Shown one piece after another: positions 8,147 through 15,513 of a DNA stretch of 25,870 nt. Positions within the stretch are counted from its first letter, which is position 1; every line of letters starts with the position of its first letter. A program made the position numbers and the translations under genes. Source of the stretch: Bacillota bacterium (GTDB lineage: Bacteria > Bacillota > Clostridia > Christensenellales > SZUA-584); assembly GCA_023416745.1 (NCBI GenBank), contig JAEZHF010000001.1, positions 1 to 25,870 of the forward strand, given 5' to 3'. The notes under the pieces are model-generated. The model did not search any database, was not told the DNA's origin, and worked only from the letters and a program-made list of their open reading frames with translations.

Positions 8147-8243
8147 TCCGCTCACCCTCTTCCCACCCATAATAAGCTTTTTCATTTAAACGTAAATCAT
8201 CGAGACTCAAGCTGTTCTTGTCCTTCACTATAATTCTTTTCAT
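8130..8243 (-). CDS. Small overlapping ORF between the two permeases (37 aa)
   Basis: An ATG at 8243 overlaps the TGA of permease A (ATGA), with AGGAG 6 bases upstream inside the permease A gene. The frame encodes 37 residues beginning MKRIIVKDKNSLSLDDLRLN and continuing EKAYYGWEEGERNASKQ. It ends at TAA 8130-8132, 17 bases inside permease B as I start it. Its position and ribosome binding site imply translational coupling of both permeases through this ORF. No signal peptide or membrane segment is visible; the peptide is charged and hydrophilic. I recognise no family. It may be a real small protein or simply a ribosome relay. Confidence 0.5.
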   Translation of the reverse strand: MKRIIVKDKNSLSLDDLRLNEKAYYGWEEGERNASKQ

Positions 8244-9256
8244 GCGTTTCTCCTGTCTAAAGCGTATCTTTGCACCAGAATTGCCAGGAAGGTGACAACA
8301 CCTTTAAGTATAAATTGCCATTCGGGTCTTAGAAGCAACGCATTTGCCGCTGAAGCCACGACGCCAATAATCAATGCGCCCACGACGGTACCTATCACAG
8401 AGCCGAAACCACCATTGATGCTGGTTCCTCCGAGAAGTGTAACAACAAGCGCATTAAACTCAAATCCCGCCCCACGCGATGATGCCGCAATCTCACTTTC
8501 TGATGCAAGTATCAGCCCAGTAATACCGGCGAGCAGGGAGCTGATCAGATACAGGATAGTGATATGCTTTTCCACTTTTATACCGGATAATCTTGCCGCT
8601 TCTTTGTTTGCGCCGATTAGATAAGTCCTTCTGCCAAAAACGGTTTTCTTTTCAACAAACAGCGCAATAGCCACAAAGACCAACGCAATAATCACAGAAA
8701 TTCTAATGGCTCCAACGATTGATATACTGCCTATCTTTCCAAACGCTTCAGGCAAGCCGGCGCTGCGCTGAGCTCCTTGCGTGATAACCTGCGCAATACC
8801 ACGGGAAATCGATAGGGTCCCCAATGTGACAATAATAGAGGCAACCCGGAGTTTGGCAATGAAAAACGCGTTGATCGCGCCAACAAACAAGCATACCAGC
8901 AGCGCAATCACGACACTGATGCCGTATCCCAGCCCCAGCCCGGTAGCCAGGTCAGAAAAACCCGATGCTGTTGTTTGACACAAATATGCCGCCACAGCGC
9001 CCGATAACGCGATGGTTGCACCCACCGACATATCAAAATGTCCGGTGATCAATAAAAATGTGATCCCGATACCCAGAATAATGATGTACCAGTTGTTCGC
9101 AAACAGATTCTGGACTATGGCTACTGAAAAAAACTTGGGTATGAATATGCTTGCCACCGCAAACGTTGCCACCAAAACAAGCAGCATGAATAGATTAATA
9201 AACGATTCATTGCTCATCTTGCCTTTATTTTTAATCGTTTTATTAAAATTCGTCAC
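8240..9256 (-). CDS. CUT2 sugar ABC transporter permease A (transporter 2)
   Basis: This is an RbsC-type membrane subunit, 338 aa, with a hydrophilic N-terminus and about 8-10 transmembrane segments. Family motifs GHFDMSVGATIALSG and VTLLGGTSINGGFGSVIGTVVGA are clear. The start is a GTG at 9256 whose GTGA overlaps the TGA of the ATPase gene, with GGGGGTGA 6 bases upstream, so translation is coupled to the ATPase. It is clearly different from permease B, so the transporter has two distinct membrane subunits, unlike transporter 1. Confidence 0.92.
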   Translation of the reverse strand: MTNFNKTIKNKGKMSNESFINLFMLLVLVATFAVASIFIPKFFSVAIVQNLFANNWYIIILGIGITFLLITGHFDMSVGATIALSGAVAAYLCQTTASGFSDLATGLGLGYGISVVIALLVCLFVGAINAFFIAKLRVASIIVTLGTLSISRGIAQVITQGAQRSAGLPEAFGKIGSISIVGAIRISVIIALVFVAIALFVEKKTVFGRRTYLIGANKEAARLSGIKVEKHITILYLISSLLAGITGLILASESEIAASSRGAGFEFNALVVTLLGGTSINGGFGSVIGTVVGALIIGVVASAANALLLRPEWQFILKGVVTFLAILVQRYALDRRNA

Positions 9257-10743
9257 TGCAGCTCACCCCCCGTAACAATATGAATAATGCTCTGGCTGTC
9301 GATATCTCTGCCGTTTTGCAGCTCTGTTTTTAATTCGCCTTCATAGAGCAATAATACCCTATCGCAAGAGTTTAATATTTCAGGCAATTCTGAAGAAAAA
9401 AATATAATTGATTTCCCTTCCTTCGCCATTTCACGAACGATTTGATATATCTCCGCTTTTGCACCTACATCTATGCCCCTTGTCGGCTCATCCAATATCA
9501 ATAGATCCGCGTCAGCAAAAAGGCATTTAGAAAAAACCACCTTTTGCTGGTTCCCGCCTGAGAGCTTCGACGTTTCTTTTTCCATTGTGTCCGTCTTAAT
9601 ATTCAATTTATCTATATATTCTTTAGTGATGGCTCTCTCTTTGCCCGAATTGATAAGCCCTGAATTTGATATCTTCTTCATGTTCATCACGGGGATGTTG
9701 CGTTTAATGGTCAACAGTGTAAACAACCCTTGTGTCCTTCTTTCTTCGGGAACAAGAGCAATCCCGGCGCCAATTGTTTTTACGGGCGTCGTGCCTAGTT
9801 TTTTTCCTTTAAAATTGATCACTCCGGTGTATTCGTCCACGCCGTATATTGCACGGGCCAGTTCTGTTTTTCCGGCACCGATAAGCCCGTAAAAGCCGAC
9901 AATCTCTCCCTTTTTCACGTTGAATGAAATATCTTTTAACTTATGGTTGGCTACGTGCTCCACATTCAGTATAATCTCTTCCGATTGATTCTCTCTTGGC
10001 ACATAGCTTTCCATGACCGTTTTACCGATCATCATCTTAATCAGCTCCATGCGGCTCTCAACCTGAGCGACCGGTTTCGTCCCTATATGTTTGCCGTCAC
10101 GCATGACGGTCACGTTATCTCCCAGCTCAAATATCTCGTCCAGCCTATGGGATATATATATTACTGTCACATTTTGCTCTCTCAATCTTTTCACGATCTT
10201 AAAAAGGCGCTTAATCTCACTTTCTGAAAGCGCAGCCGTCGGTTCATCCATGATAATGATATCCGCGTCTGAAGCCACGGCTTTTGCGATTTCTATGATC
10301 TGCTTCTTGGCGACACTCAGCCTAGATACTTTTTCTTTTGGGTTAATGCTAGGTTCAATATCTTTGAGAACATCTATGATTCTTTTGGTTTTTTCCGTTT
10401 TGAGCAGGAATCCGAATTTTGTATCTTCAATTCCCAGTGTGATATTTTCCTCCACCGTCAGCTGATCCACAACATTCAACTCCTGGAAGAGTGTGCTAAT
10501 TCCTTGTGCGCCTGCATCCTTCGGGTTTTGCGCAACGTATTCCTTGCCGTTCAAGAGTATCTCTCCGGCAGTTCTTTTGAATGCCCCTGTCAATATTTTG
10601 ATCAATGTTGATTTTCCGGCACCATTTTCACCGACCAGGCAGTGAATCGTATTCCTCTCTATATTGAAGCTGACATCATCGACAGCTCTGACCCCGGGGA
10701 AATCTTTGACCAGACCCTTAATTTCCAAAACGTAATTACTCAT
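9253..10743 (-). CDS. CUT2 sugar ABC transporter ATPase, tandem nucleotide-binding domains (transporter 2)
   Basis: This is an RbsA/MglA-type double ATPase (496 aa). Domain 1 has Walker A GENGAGKST (residues 38-46), altered signature LSVAKKQ and IIMDEPTAAL. Domain 2 has GLIGAGKTE, LSGGNQQK and LILDEPTRGIDVGAKAEI. Unlike RbsA and the ATPase of transporter 1, the second Walker A keeps its Lys (GAGKT rather than GAGRT), so both sites might bind nucleotide. The frame opens at 10758. I chose the ATG at 10743 (MSNYVLEIKG) because GGAGAAG precedes it by about 5 bases and no ribosome binding site precedes 10758. A large hairpin separates it from the binding-protein gene. Confidence 0.92.
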   Translation of the reverse strand: MSNYVLEIKGLVKDFPGVRAVDDVSFNIERNTIHCLVGENGAGKSTLIKILTGAFKRTAGEILLNGKEYVAQNPKDAGAQGISTLFQELNVVDQLTVEENITLGIEDTKFGFLLKTEKTKRIIDVLKDIEPSINPKEKVSRLSVAKKQIIEIAKAVASDADIIIMDEPTAALSESEIKRLFKIVKRLREQNVTVIYISHRLDEIFELGDNVTVMRDGKHIGTKPVAQVESRMELIKMMIGKTVMESYVPRENQSEEIILNVEHVANHKLKDISFNVKKGEIVGFYGLIGAGKTELARAIYGVDEYTGVINFKGKKLGTTPVKTIGAGIALVPEERRTQGLFTLLTIKRNIPVMNMKKISNSGLINSGKERAITKEYIDKLNIKTDTMEKETSKLSGGNQQKVVFSKCLFADADLLILDEPTRGIDVGAKAEIYQIVREMAKEGKSIIFFSSELPEILNSCDRVLLLYEGELKTELQNGRDIDSQSIIHIVTGGELQ

Positions 10744-10767
10744 TGATTCTTCTCCCATTATGACGCA

Positions 10768-10804
10768 CAGTCTGGGAGAAAACGAATGGTTTTCTCCCAG
10801 ACTG
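10768..10804 (-). repeat. Strong intercistronic hairpin after binding protein 2
   Basis: A perfect 15-base inverted repeat (10768-10782 and 10790-10804) with a 7-base loop fills the gap between binding protein 2 and ATPase 2. No T-run follows on the minus strand, so it is probably not an efficient terminator. A role as an mRNA 3'-end stabiliser or processing barrier that favours the binding-protein message is more likely, as for repeats after malE in enteric bacteria. Confidence 0.8.
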
Positions 10805-10826
10805 GCTTTAATACAATCGAGAACAA

Positions 10827-11969
10827 CTATTTTGCTAAATCGGCTTCCGTTAACGCGGTTCCAAACTGTTCATTATACCATGCCAGTGCATCGGCCATAG
10901 AAATGCTGTAGCCGTCTATGGGCTTCGCACTTGCGATGATGACTTCATTCGGATTCGAAACCTGGGCGATCTCGCCTAAGTATACAGCAACGATCGTATC
11001 AATGATGGTTTTCGATGTTTCGATCGGCGGTAATCCAAGCGACATCTTAAGCGAACTGGTGGGATCGAAAATGTCTTTCATCTCAGAAACCGGGCAGTCA
11101 ACGCTGCATACGATCTCGGTCAGGGGTACATTGTTCTCCATCACGCCTCTGCCGATATCTTTAAGAGCATCCATTGTACCGGGTGTTAAATTGCCGGCTT
11201 CGGAGTAGATGATGTTGATTTCAGGATTTGTCGCCAAAGCGCTGGCAACGCCTTCTTTTGCCGCATCAGCGCTGCTGTTGGTTCCCAAGCAACCCAGGTC
11301 TGTGTAATTGCCTTTGCCGACAACACTCTCAATGCCCGCTACAAACGGAGCGGTACGTCCATCAATAACCTCTTTGAGGTCCGGCCATCCGATCTGAATC
11401 GTGGTGATTGGTATGTCGGGATGTGCCGCAACCCACTGCTCTGCAGCGCTCTTGCCCATTGCGAAGGAACCGCCGGCTTCATCACTCTGCACACACGGAA
11501 TACCCGTGGTTTCTATGGGACTGAAGAAAGAAGTCATAGCAATGCCTGCATCGATAGCTGCTTTGATGCTCGCCTCTGCCGCTTCGTCAGACCATATCTG
11601 CAAAGAAGCGCCGTCAAAGTCAGAGGTGACAAGTAAGTCTACATTCTGAATCTGAACGTTATCATCCGACTTTCCGTCGACAACGATCACTTCCGCGCCG
11701 TACGCTTCCAAAGCGTACTGTTTCGCGGCTTCCGCACGCGCCTGATGGAATTCGTTGCTTAATTCGGATACCATATAAGCAATCTTCATCCCCTCAGTGG
11801 TCTTTTCCTCTGTCGCAGGCTCCTCTTCAACGGGCGCTGCAGGTTCTTCCGTCGCTACCGGCTCCTCAGAAACGGGAACTTCCGTTTCAGTCGGAGCAGA
11901 GGGCTGACATCCGGCCATCATCGCCACTGCAAGCAGCAAGCTCAGGAAAATCACAATTACTTTTCTCAT
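10827..11969 (-). CDS. CUT2-type sugar-binding lipoprotein (transporter 2)
   Basis: This is a lipoprotein of 380 aa with signal peptide MRKVIVIFLSLLLAVAMMAGC, lipid-anchored at Cys21, followed by a Pro/Glu/Thr-rich linker (PVSEEPVATEEPAAPVEEE). The mature part has the periplasmic-binding-protein type I layout: IAYMVSELSNEFHQ at strand 1, a DGASLQIWSDEAA segment and a late IIASAKPIDGYSI. It diverges clearly from binding protein 1 and from the LsrB/RbsB sequences I know, so the ligand is open. AGGAGGA lies 5 bases before the ATG. It is the second gene of the SorC-led operon and is followed by a strong hairpin. Confidence 0.85.
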   Translation of the reverse strand: MRKVIVIFLSLLLAVAMMAGCQPSAPTETEVPVSEEPVATEEPAAPVEEEPATEEKTTEGMKIAYMVSELSNEFHQARAEAAKQYALEAYGAEVIVVDGKSDDNVQIQNVDLLVTSDFDGASLQIWSDEAAEASIKAAIDAGIAMTSFFSPIETTGIPCVQSDEAGGSFAMGKSAAEQWVAAHPDIPITTIQIGWPDLKEVIDGRTAPFVAGIESVVGKGNYTDLGCLGTNSSADAAKEGVASALATNPEINIIYSEAGNLTPGTMDALKDIGRGVMENNVPLTEIVCSVDCPVSEMKDIFDPTSSLKMSLGLPPIETSKTIIDTIVAVYLGEIAQVSNPNEVIIASAKPIDGYSISMADALAWYNEQFGTALTEADLAK

Positions 11970-11992
11970 TTTATTCCTCCTGTATTTTTATA

Positions 11993-12025
11993 TTTAACTG
12001 TCCACATAATTTGTGAACAGTTAAA
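11993..12025 (-). repeat. Inverted repeat between SorC gene and binding protein 2
   Basis: A 9-base repeat (TTTAACTGT at 11993-12001, ACAGTTAAA at 12017-12025) with inner CACA/TGTG pairing forms an imperfect hairpin. It sits 24 bases upstream of the binding-protein ATG and is AT-rich, with no T-run. It might modulate read-through from the regulator or protect the downstream message. Confidence 0.45.
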
Positions 12026-12035
12026 GGCGGTTCAC

Positions 12036-13016
12036 TTACAACGCAGTAACCTGCGCGTTCTCCTGCGCTGTCATATCCGTAATATCCAGAATGATGCGCG
12101 CTGTTGCCTCGTCCGTCACCAGGTATTTGACAATCCCCGTTCGTAGCGCTCCGATAATGGCCAGCACCTTATGGGCTCCTGCTGCGATGCAGACCACCTT
12201 CCTGATGCTTCTGAGCTGCTGCTCACTGATGCCCATAATCCGCTGATTGTATTCATTTTCAATGAATTCACCCCGAATATTAAAACGTCTGGCACAAATA
12301 TCCCCAACCGCACGAATCTCGTCCTTTGGCGGCATGTGTATGGGGTCAAAATCCGAATCGTTAATATAGCTTTCAGGCGGCGCCCCCGCCGAAATCACAG
12401 CAACGTCCATCTCATCCCACTTTTTCATCACTGCCTTCATCGACGTGCTTTGCATATATAGATCTTTGTCGGATAAAGACTCCGCAATAGCCGGCGCGTA
12501 GATAAATGTCGGTGTTCCCCGAAGCGTTTCAGCAAACATCCGTACCATTTCATTGAGCTGATACTCGGAAGAAATGCGCGAGGTCCCGCCAATCAGTGGA
12601 ATAACGTTGATGCCTCTCAGCTGCCGTCTGTTTTTGAATGAAAGCATAAATTCATAACATGTCAGCCCCCAGGCAATACCAATCGTCGTGTTGGATTCCA
12701 AAAGGTTTTCAACATAGTCTGCACCCTGTGAGACGATCACCCTATTGATAATATGCACCGAATCGGTGACAGTGGGAATAACGAGACAATCGTCCAGCCC
12801 AAACTGAAGAGTCATTCTTTCCGCTATTTCCTGCACATTTTTACGAGGGTCTTTGATGTTGATCTCTATCAGCCCCATCTCCTTGGCTTGAGACAATATC
12901 AATGAGATGGAGGATCTGGATATCCCCAGCTTATAGGCAATACTATCCTGCTTGAGCCCCTCCGAGTAGTACATTTTGGCCACTTGCACCATCAACTGCA
13001 TATCATACCGTGTCAT
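12036..13016 (-). CDS. SorC-family (DeoR/LsrR-like) sugar-responsive transcriptional regulator
   Basis: An N-terminal helix-turn-helix (about residues 19-45, LKQDSIAYKLGISRSSISLIL) precedes a sugar-phosphate-binding domain of the SorC/LsrR type (GIAWGLTCYEFM, VIPLIGGTSR, AVISAGAPP, VVCIAAGAHKVLAIIGALRTG, VLVTDEATA-like end). Members are usually released from DNA by a phosphorylated sugar. The frame opens with GTG at 13022, but the ATG at 13016 is better placed (GGAG 8 bases upstream), giving 326 aa, normal for the family. It heads the transporter 2 operon, and its promoter carries operator-like repeats also present before transporter 1, so it probably controls both and itself. Confidence 0.9.
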   Translation of the reverse strand: MTRYDMQLMVQVAKMYYSEGLKQDSIAYKLGISRSSISLILSQAKEMGLIEINIKDPRKNVQEIAERMTLQFGLDDCLVIPTVTDSVHIINRVIVSQGADYVENLLESNTTIGIAWGLTCYEFMLSFKNRRQLRGINVIPLIGGTSRISSEYQLNEMVRMFAETLRGTPTFIYAPAIAESLSDKDLYMQSTSMKAVMKKWDEMDVAVISAGAPPESYINDSDFDPIHMPPKDEIRAVGDICARRFNIRGEFIENEYNQRIMGISEQQLRSIRKVVCIAAGAHKVLAIIGALRTGIVKYLVTDEATARIILDITDMTAQENAQVTAL

Positions 13017-13211
13017 TTGCACCGCTCCGTCGCATTATACTGTCTTCACCTAAAATCCGGATCGTACCACGCTTACACATTGTCAGACGAGATGGCATTA
13101 GCAAATAAAACTCTGGCAGTTATCACTCTGTTTATGCCGCCAGAAACCAATCATCCGCTTTAATTATCTCTTCGGATATGGAACAAATTGCTGTCTATAA
13201 ATCTCAGATTT

Positions 13212-13240
13212 ATACTAACACATCCCATGACATATGTCAA
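13212..13240 (-). promoter_or_regulatory. Predicted promoter of the SorC-led operon with overlapping palindromic operator
   Basis: On the minus strand TTGACA (complement of 13235-13240) and TAGTAT (complement of 13212-13217) are 17 bases apart. The perfect palindrome TGACATATGTCA (13228-13239) overlaps the -35 box, exactly as in the promoter of ATPase 1. A TATAAT also occurs immediately before the SorC ATG (13033-13038 region), but no -35 box accompanies it. Confidence 0.65.
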
Positions 13241-13256
13241 ACATATGTTAGGCATT

Positions 13257-13282
13257 TGTCAAACATTTTTTTTGACAAATGT
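13257..13282. promoter_or_regulatory. Operator-like repeat, copy upstream of SorC gene
   Basis: TGTCAAACAT-N6-TGACAAATGT matches 6215-6240 in both arms and in spacing. TGTCAAACAT is repeated again at 13235-13244, so this promoter carries at least two adjacent binding units 22 bases (about two helical turns) apart, suggesting cooperative binding on one DNA face. Confidence 0.7.
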
Positions 13283-13373
13283 TTTCTAATGCTTTCCTTT
13301 ACTTGTATCATTATACTCAAGATAAAATCACCCGAAATGCCATTTATACTAATGGTTTCACAGCAATGAAAAA

Positions 13374-13389
13374 GGCCTCTTTCAAGGCC
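13374..13389 (-). terminator. Probable terminator of the ADP-ribosylglycohydrolase-like gene
   Basis: On the minus strand GGCCT (complement of 13385-13389), a 6-base loop and AGGCC (complement of 13374-13378) are followed by TTTTT. The stem is only five pairs but GC-rich. It lies about 115 bases beyond the stop codon. Confidence 0.5.
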
Positions 13390-13505
13390 CAGGATCAATC
13401 TTCTATGTAATAATGCAGGTTTGAGTATGCAGTTTTGAATAGTCGCAGACTGGCAACAAGTCTTGGTTTATTGAAATCAGAGATTAAAACTGCACGACCC
13501 TCCTG

Positions 13506-14408
13506 TTAATCCGGTTCCGGCAGCCGTTTTACCATAGCGAGCCAGTCCGCCGGCAGATTTTCCGCGTCACTCCCAGCGCCCAGTATCGCGCCGGTAATCA
13601 TGCCACGCGTCGCGGAATCACCACCGATGCGTGCGTTCAATGACAGCACCGTCCGGTAATCGGATGAAGTCAGCAGCAGTGCGAATATCACCGGGATGGC
13701 ATGGTGAGCGTGGCAGCTCTGTCCCAGCGCCGCCGCGATATCCGCTGCGGGTTTGCCCGCCGTCGCCTCCGCCACCTCAAGGTATCCATCCAGCAGCGCT
13801 GTGTTCTGACCGCTTCGCTTCATATCATCCAAAGACGCCCCAAGCACATCGGGCACGGGTTGATCCGTTCCCTCCAGTATACGCAGCGTCATCCGCGCGA
13901 ACAGTTCCGTTGCCAGCAGCGAAGCCTCGCTGTTATGCGTGAGGCGGCTCTGATTAACGGCTGCTTCCAGTGCTTTCTCCGGCTCATCCACCCAGTATAA
14001 AATCGATGCGATGCGCGCAGCTCCGCCCAACTCATCGGACTGCGATCCGGTCAGCCCGCCTTTTTCAAACGCCTCAAGCGACTCCTTGCTGGCCATGTCC
14101 ATATAGCCGCTGTAGCTGTTCATATAGCGCCGCCATGCCGTCCGGAAACCGTCATCCGTATACTGCCCCTGCCCTTCCTTCAGGTAGTCGAAAAGCAGCA
14201 GCGCCTGATCGCCGTAGTGTGTGTAGTCGCCCAGATGCTTGTTGGTGTGCCAGCCGCCGGGGAGCGGCTCGTGCGGCGTATCATATTGTCCGAACCGTGC
14301 CTCGATCACTTTAACATTGTATATCCAGTGGGCTCCCAGCACAAAGGCATCGCCCAGGAAGCTGCCCAGCAGCATGGCGTGTTTTCGCTTCGTTCGTTCC
14401 AGTGGCAT
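13506..14408 (-). CDS. ADP-ribosylglycohydrolase family protein (J1-crystallin-like subgroup)
   Basis: This all-helical DraG/ARH-fold protein of 300 aa belongs to a family whose active members remove ADP-ribose from proteins or small molecules using two magnesium ions. It shows the family start GSFLGDAFVLGAHWIY (residues 15-30). The usual TDDT metal motif is replaced by THYGDQ (63-68), and the C-terminal DxDT motif reads GGDSATRG (262-269). One Asp is kept and its partner is Ala, a pattern I associate with J1-crystallin-like members, so hydrolase activity is doubtful. The frame opens at 14432. The ATG at 14408 is chosen because GGAGG lies 7 bases before it. It is divergent from the TtcA-like gene and has no visible tie to the transporters. 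Confidence 0.82.
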   Translation of the reverse strand: MPLERTKRKHAMLLGSFLGDAFVLGAHWIYNVKVIEARFGQYDTPHEPLPGGWHTNKHLGDYTHYGDQALLLFDYLKEGQGQYTDDGFRTAWRRYMNSYSGYMDMASKESLEAFEKGGLTGSQSDELGGAARIASILYWVDEPEKALEAAVNQSRLTHNSEASLLATELFARMTLRILEGTDQPVPDVLGASLDDMKRSGQNTALLDGYLEVAEATAGKPAADIAAALGQSCHAHHAIPVIFALLLTSSDYRTVLSLNARIGGDSATRGMITGAILGAGSDAENLPADWLAMVKRLPEPD

Positions 14409-14670
14409 CTCATGACCTCCTTTACTAATCAACCCATTCCTTACCTTATATTATAACACATATGTACCTTTTTGGCTGACATTGTATGTGCGCCCATAAA
14501 TATTAACCAATCTGCAAACAGTACGGCGGCTGTACAACGAGCCGCTGTTTATATATAATGCTTAGGAACAAGGCGGCAGAGCTGCCTAAGGACGAAGCAC
14601 AGGAGCGTTATGATATCAGCCTGGCGCATTTCAACGACGCATCCCGCCTGATGGCGTAACAGAGGGGCCT
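14409..14670. promoter_or_regulatory. Divergent intergenic region with probable promoters
   Basis: On the minus strand a TATAAT (complement of 14450-14455) precedes the ADP-ribosylglycohydrolase-like gene by about 40 bases. On the plus strand TATAAT (14553-14558) could serve the TtcA-like gene. Clear -35 boxes are missing for both. An imperfect hairpin (AAACAG-TA-CGGC at 14516-14527 with GCCGCTGTTT at 14541-14550) sits just before the plus-strand -10. A 33-codon ORF occupies the leader. Confidence 0.4.
14558..14659 (+). CDS. Doubtful 33-aa leader ORF before the TtcA-like gene
   Basis: ATG at 14558 to TAA at 14657-14659 gives a hydrophilic peptide beginning MLRNKAAELPKDEAQERYDI and ending HFNDASRLMA. 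Its stop is 11 bases before the ATG of the TtcA-like gene. No ribosome binding site precedes the ATG, and that ATG overlaps a possible -10 box, which speaks against translation from here. The protein-like sequence could be a leftover C-terminus of a lost gene. Confidence 0.25.
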   Translation: MLRNKAAELPKDEAQERYDISLAHFNDASRLMA

Positions 14671-15513
14671 ATGGAGAAGTATCAGGAAATCGAGCGCAGC
14701 CTCATCACCAAATACCGCCGGGACATCTGGCGGCCTTTCATCACCGCTGTCGTACAGTATCAGTTGATACAGGAGGGCGACGCGGTGGCCGTCTGCATAT
14801 CGGGCGGCAAGGATTCGATGCTGATGGCTAAATTGATGCAGGAACTGGAACGTCACGGCCCCCGCCGCTTCCGCGCGGAATATGTCGTGATGGACCCCGG
14901 CTATAATGCAGTCAACCGGCAGCGCATACTGGACAACGCCGAGTTCCTTCAGATTCCCGTGCGGCTGTTTGAGACGCCGATATTCGACATTATCTCCAAT
15001 GCGGACGATTCCCCCTGCTATCTATGCGCACGCATGCGTCGCGGCTACCTGTACAAGTACGCTCAAAGCTTGGGGTGCGGCAAGATCGCGCTGGGCCACC
15101 ACTTCGACGACGTAATTGAGACCACGCTGCTCAGCATGATGTACGCAGGCGAGGTACGTGCGATGATGCCCAAGCTCAATAGCACCAGCTACCCCGGTAT
15201 GCAGCTGATACGCCCGATGTACCACGTCCGTGAAAGCGATATCGTCCGCTTCAGCCGTAACCATGAGCTGCGCTTCATCCAGTGTGCCTGCCGATTTACA
15301 GAAAACTGCATGTTGGATGACAGCGGTAGCATGTCCAAACGGCAGGAAACCAAGAAGCTGCTGGCCGGACTGCGTCGTCAAAACCCGCTGATCGACCAGA
15401 ACATATTCAAAAGCACCCAAAACGTTAATCTTGAAAAGGTGATCGCCTACAAGGACAAGTCCGGCTTCCACCACTTTCTGGACGACTATGAGGAAAAACC
15501 GCCTAAAAAATAA
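14671..15513 (+). CDS. TtcA-like PP-loop ATPase (tRNA thiolation family)
   Basis: This is an N-type ATP pyrophosphatase of the TtcA/TmcA/TilS superfamily, 280 aa. The PP-loop SGGKDS is at residues 44-49. A PCYLCARMRRG motif (Cys116 and Cys119) and a cysteine cluster CACRFTENC (Cys205, 207, 213) correspond to the iron-sulphur ligands of TtcA enzymes that thiolate cytidine 32 of tRNA. ALGHHFDDVIETTLLS is the conserved second nucleotide-site segment. GAGGGG lies 3 bases before the ATG, slightly close but usable. It is probably monocistronic. Whether it makes 2-thiocytidine or serves another substrate cannot be decided here; several related clostridial subfamilies exist. Confidence 0.85.
   Translation: MEKYQEIERSLITKYRRDIWRPFITAVVQYQLIQEGDAVAVCISGGKDSMLMAKLMQELERHGPRRFRAEYVVMDPGYNAVNRQRILDNAEFLQIPVRLFETPIFDIISNADDSPCYLCARMRRGYLYKYAQSLGCGKIALGHHFDDVIETTLLSMMYAGEVRAMMPKLNSTSYPGMQLIRPMYHVRESDIVRFSRNHELRFIQCACRFTENCMLDDSGSMSKRQETKKLLAGLRRQNPLIDQNIFKSTQNVNLEKVIAYKDKSGFHHFLDDYEEKPPKK

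Larger units (their letters stand above)
13017..13505. other. Regulatory intergenic region upstream of the SorC gene
   Basis: No gene is seen in these roughly 490 bases. On the SorC side there is a predicted promoter (13212-13240) with two operator-like sites. The middle is AT-rich without signals I can name. The right part holds the terminator of the convergent ADP-ribosylglycohydrolase-like gene. The predicted leader before the SorC start is about 190 bases. Confidence 0.6.

Noticed and set aside
7136..13016. Assignment of transporter 2 as an AI-2 (Lsr) system
   Set aside because: The gene order is similar, but no lsrK, lsrF or lsrG relatives are present and binding protein 2 does not show LsrB-like sequence. 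Kept only as an analogy.
13200..13285. CRISPR-like short repeats upstream of the SorC gene
   Set aside because: The repeated TGTCAAACAT units are 10 bases, irregularly arranged and overlap promoter boxes. They fit operators, with no unique spacers of constant length.
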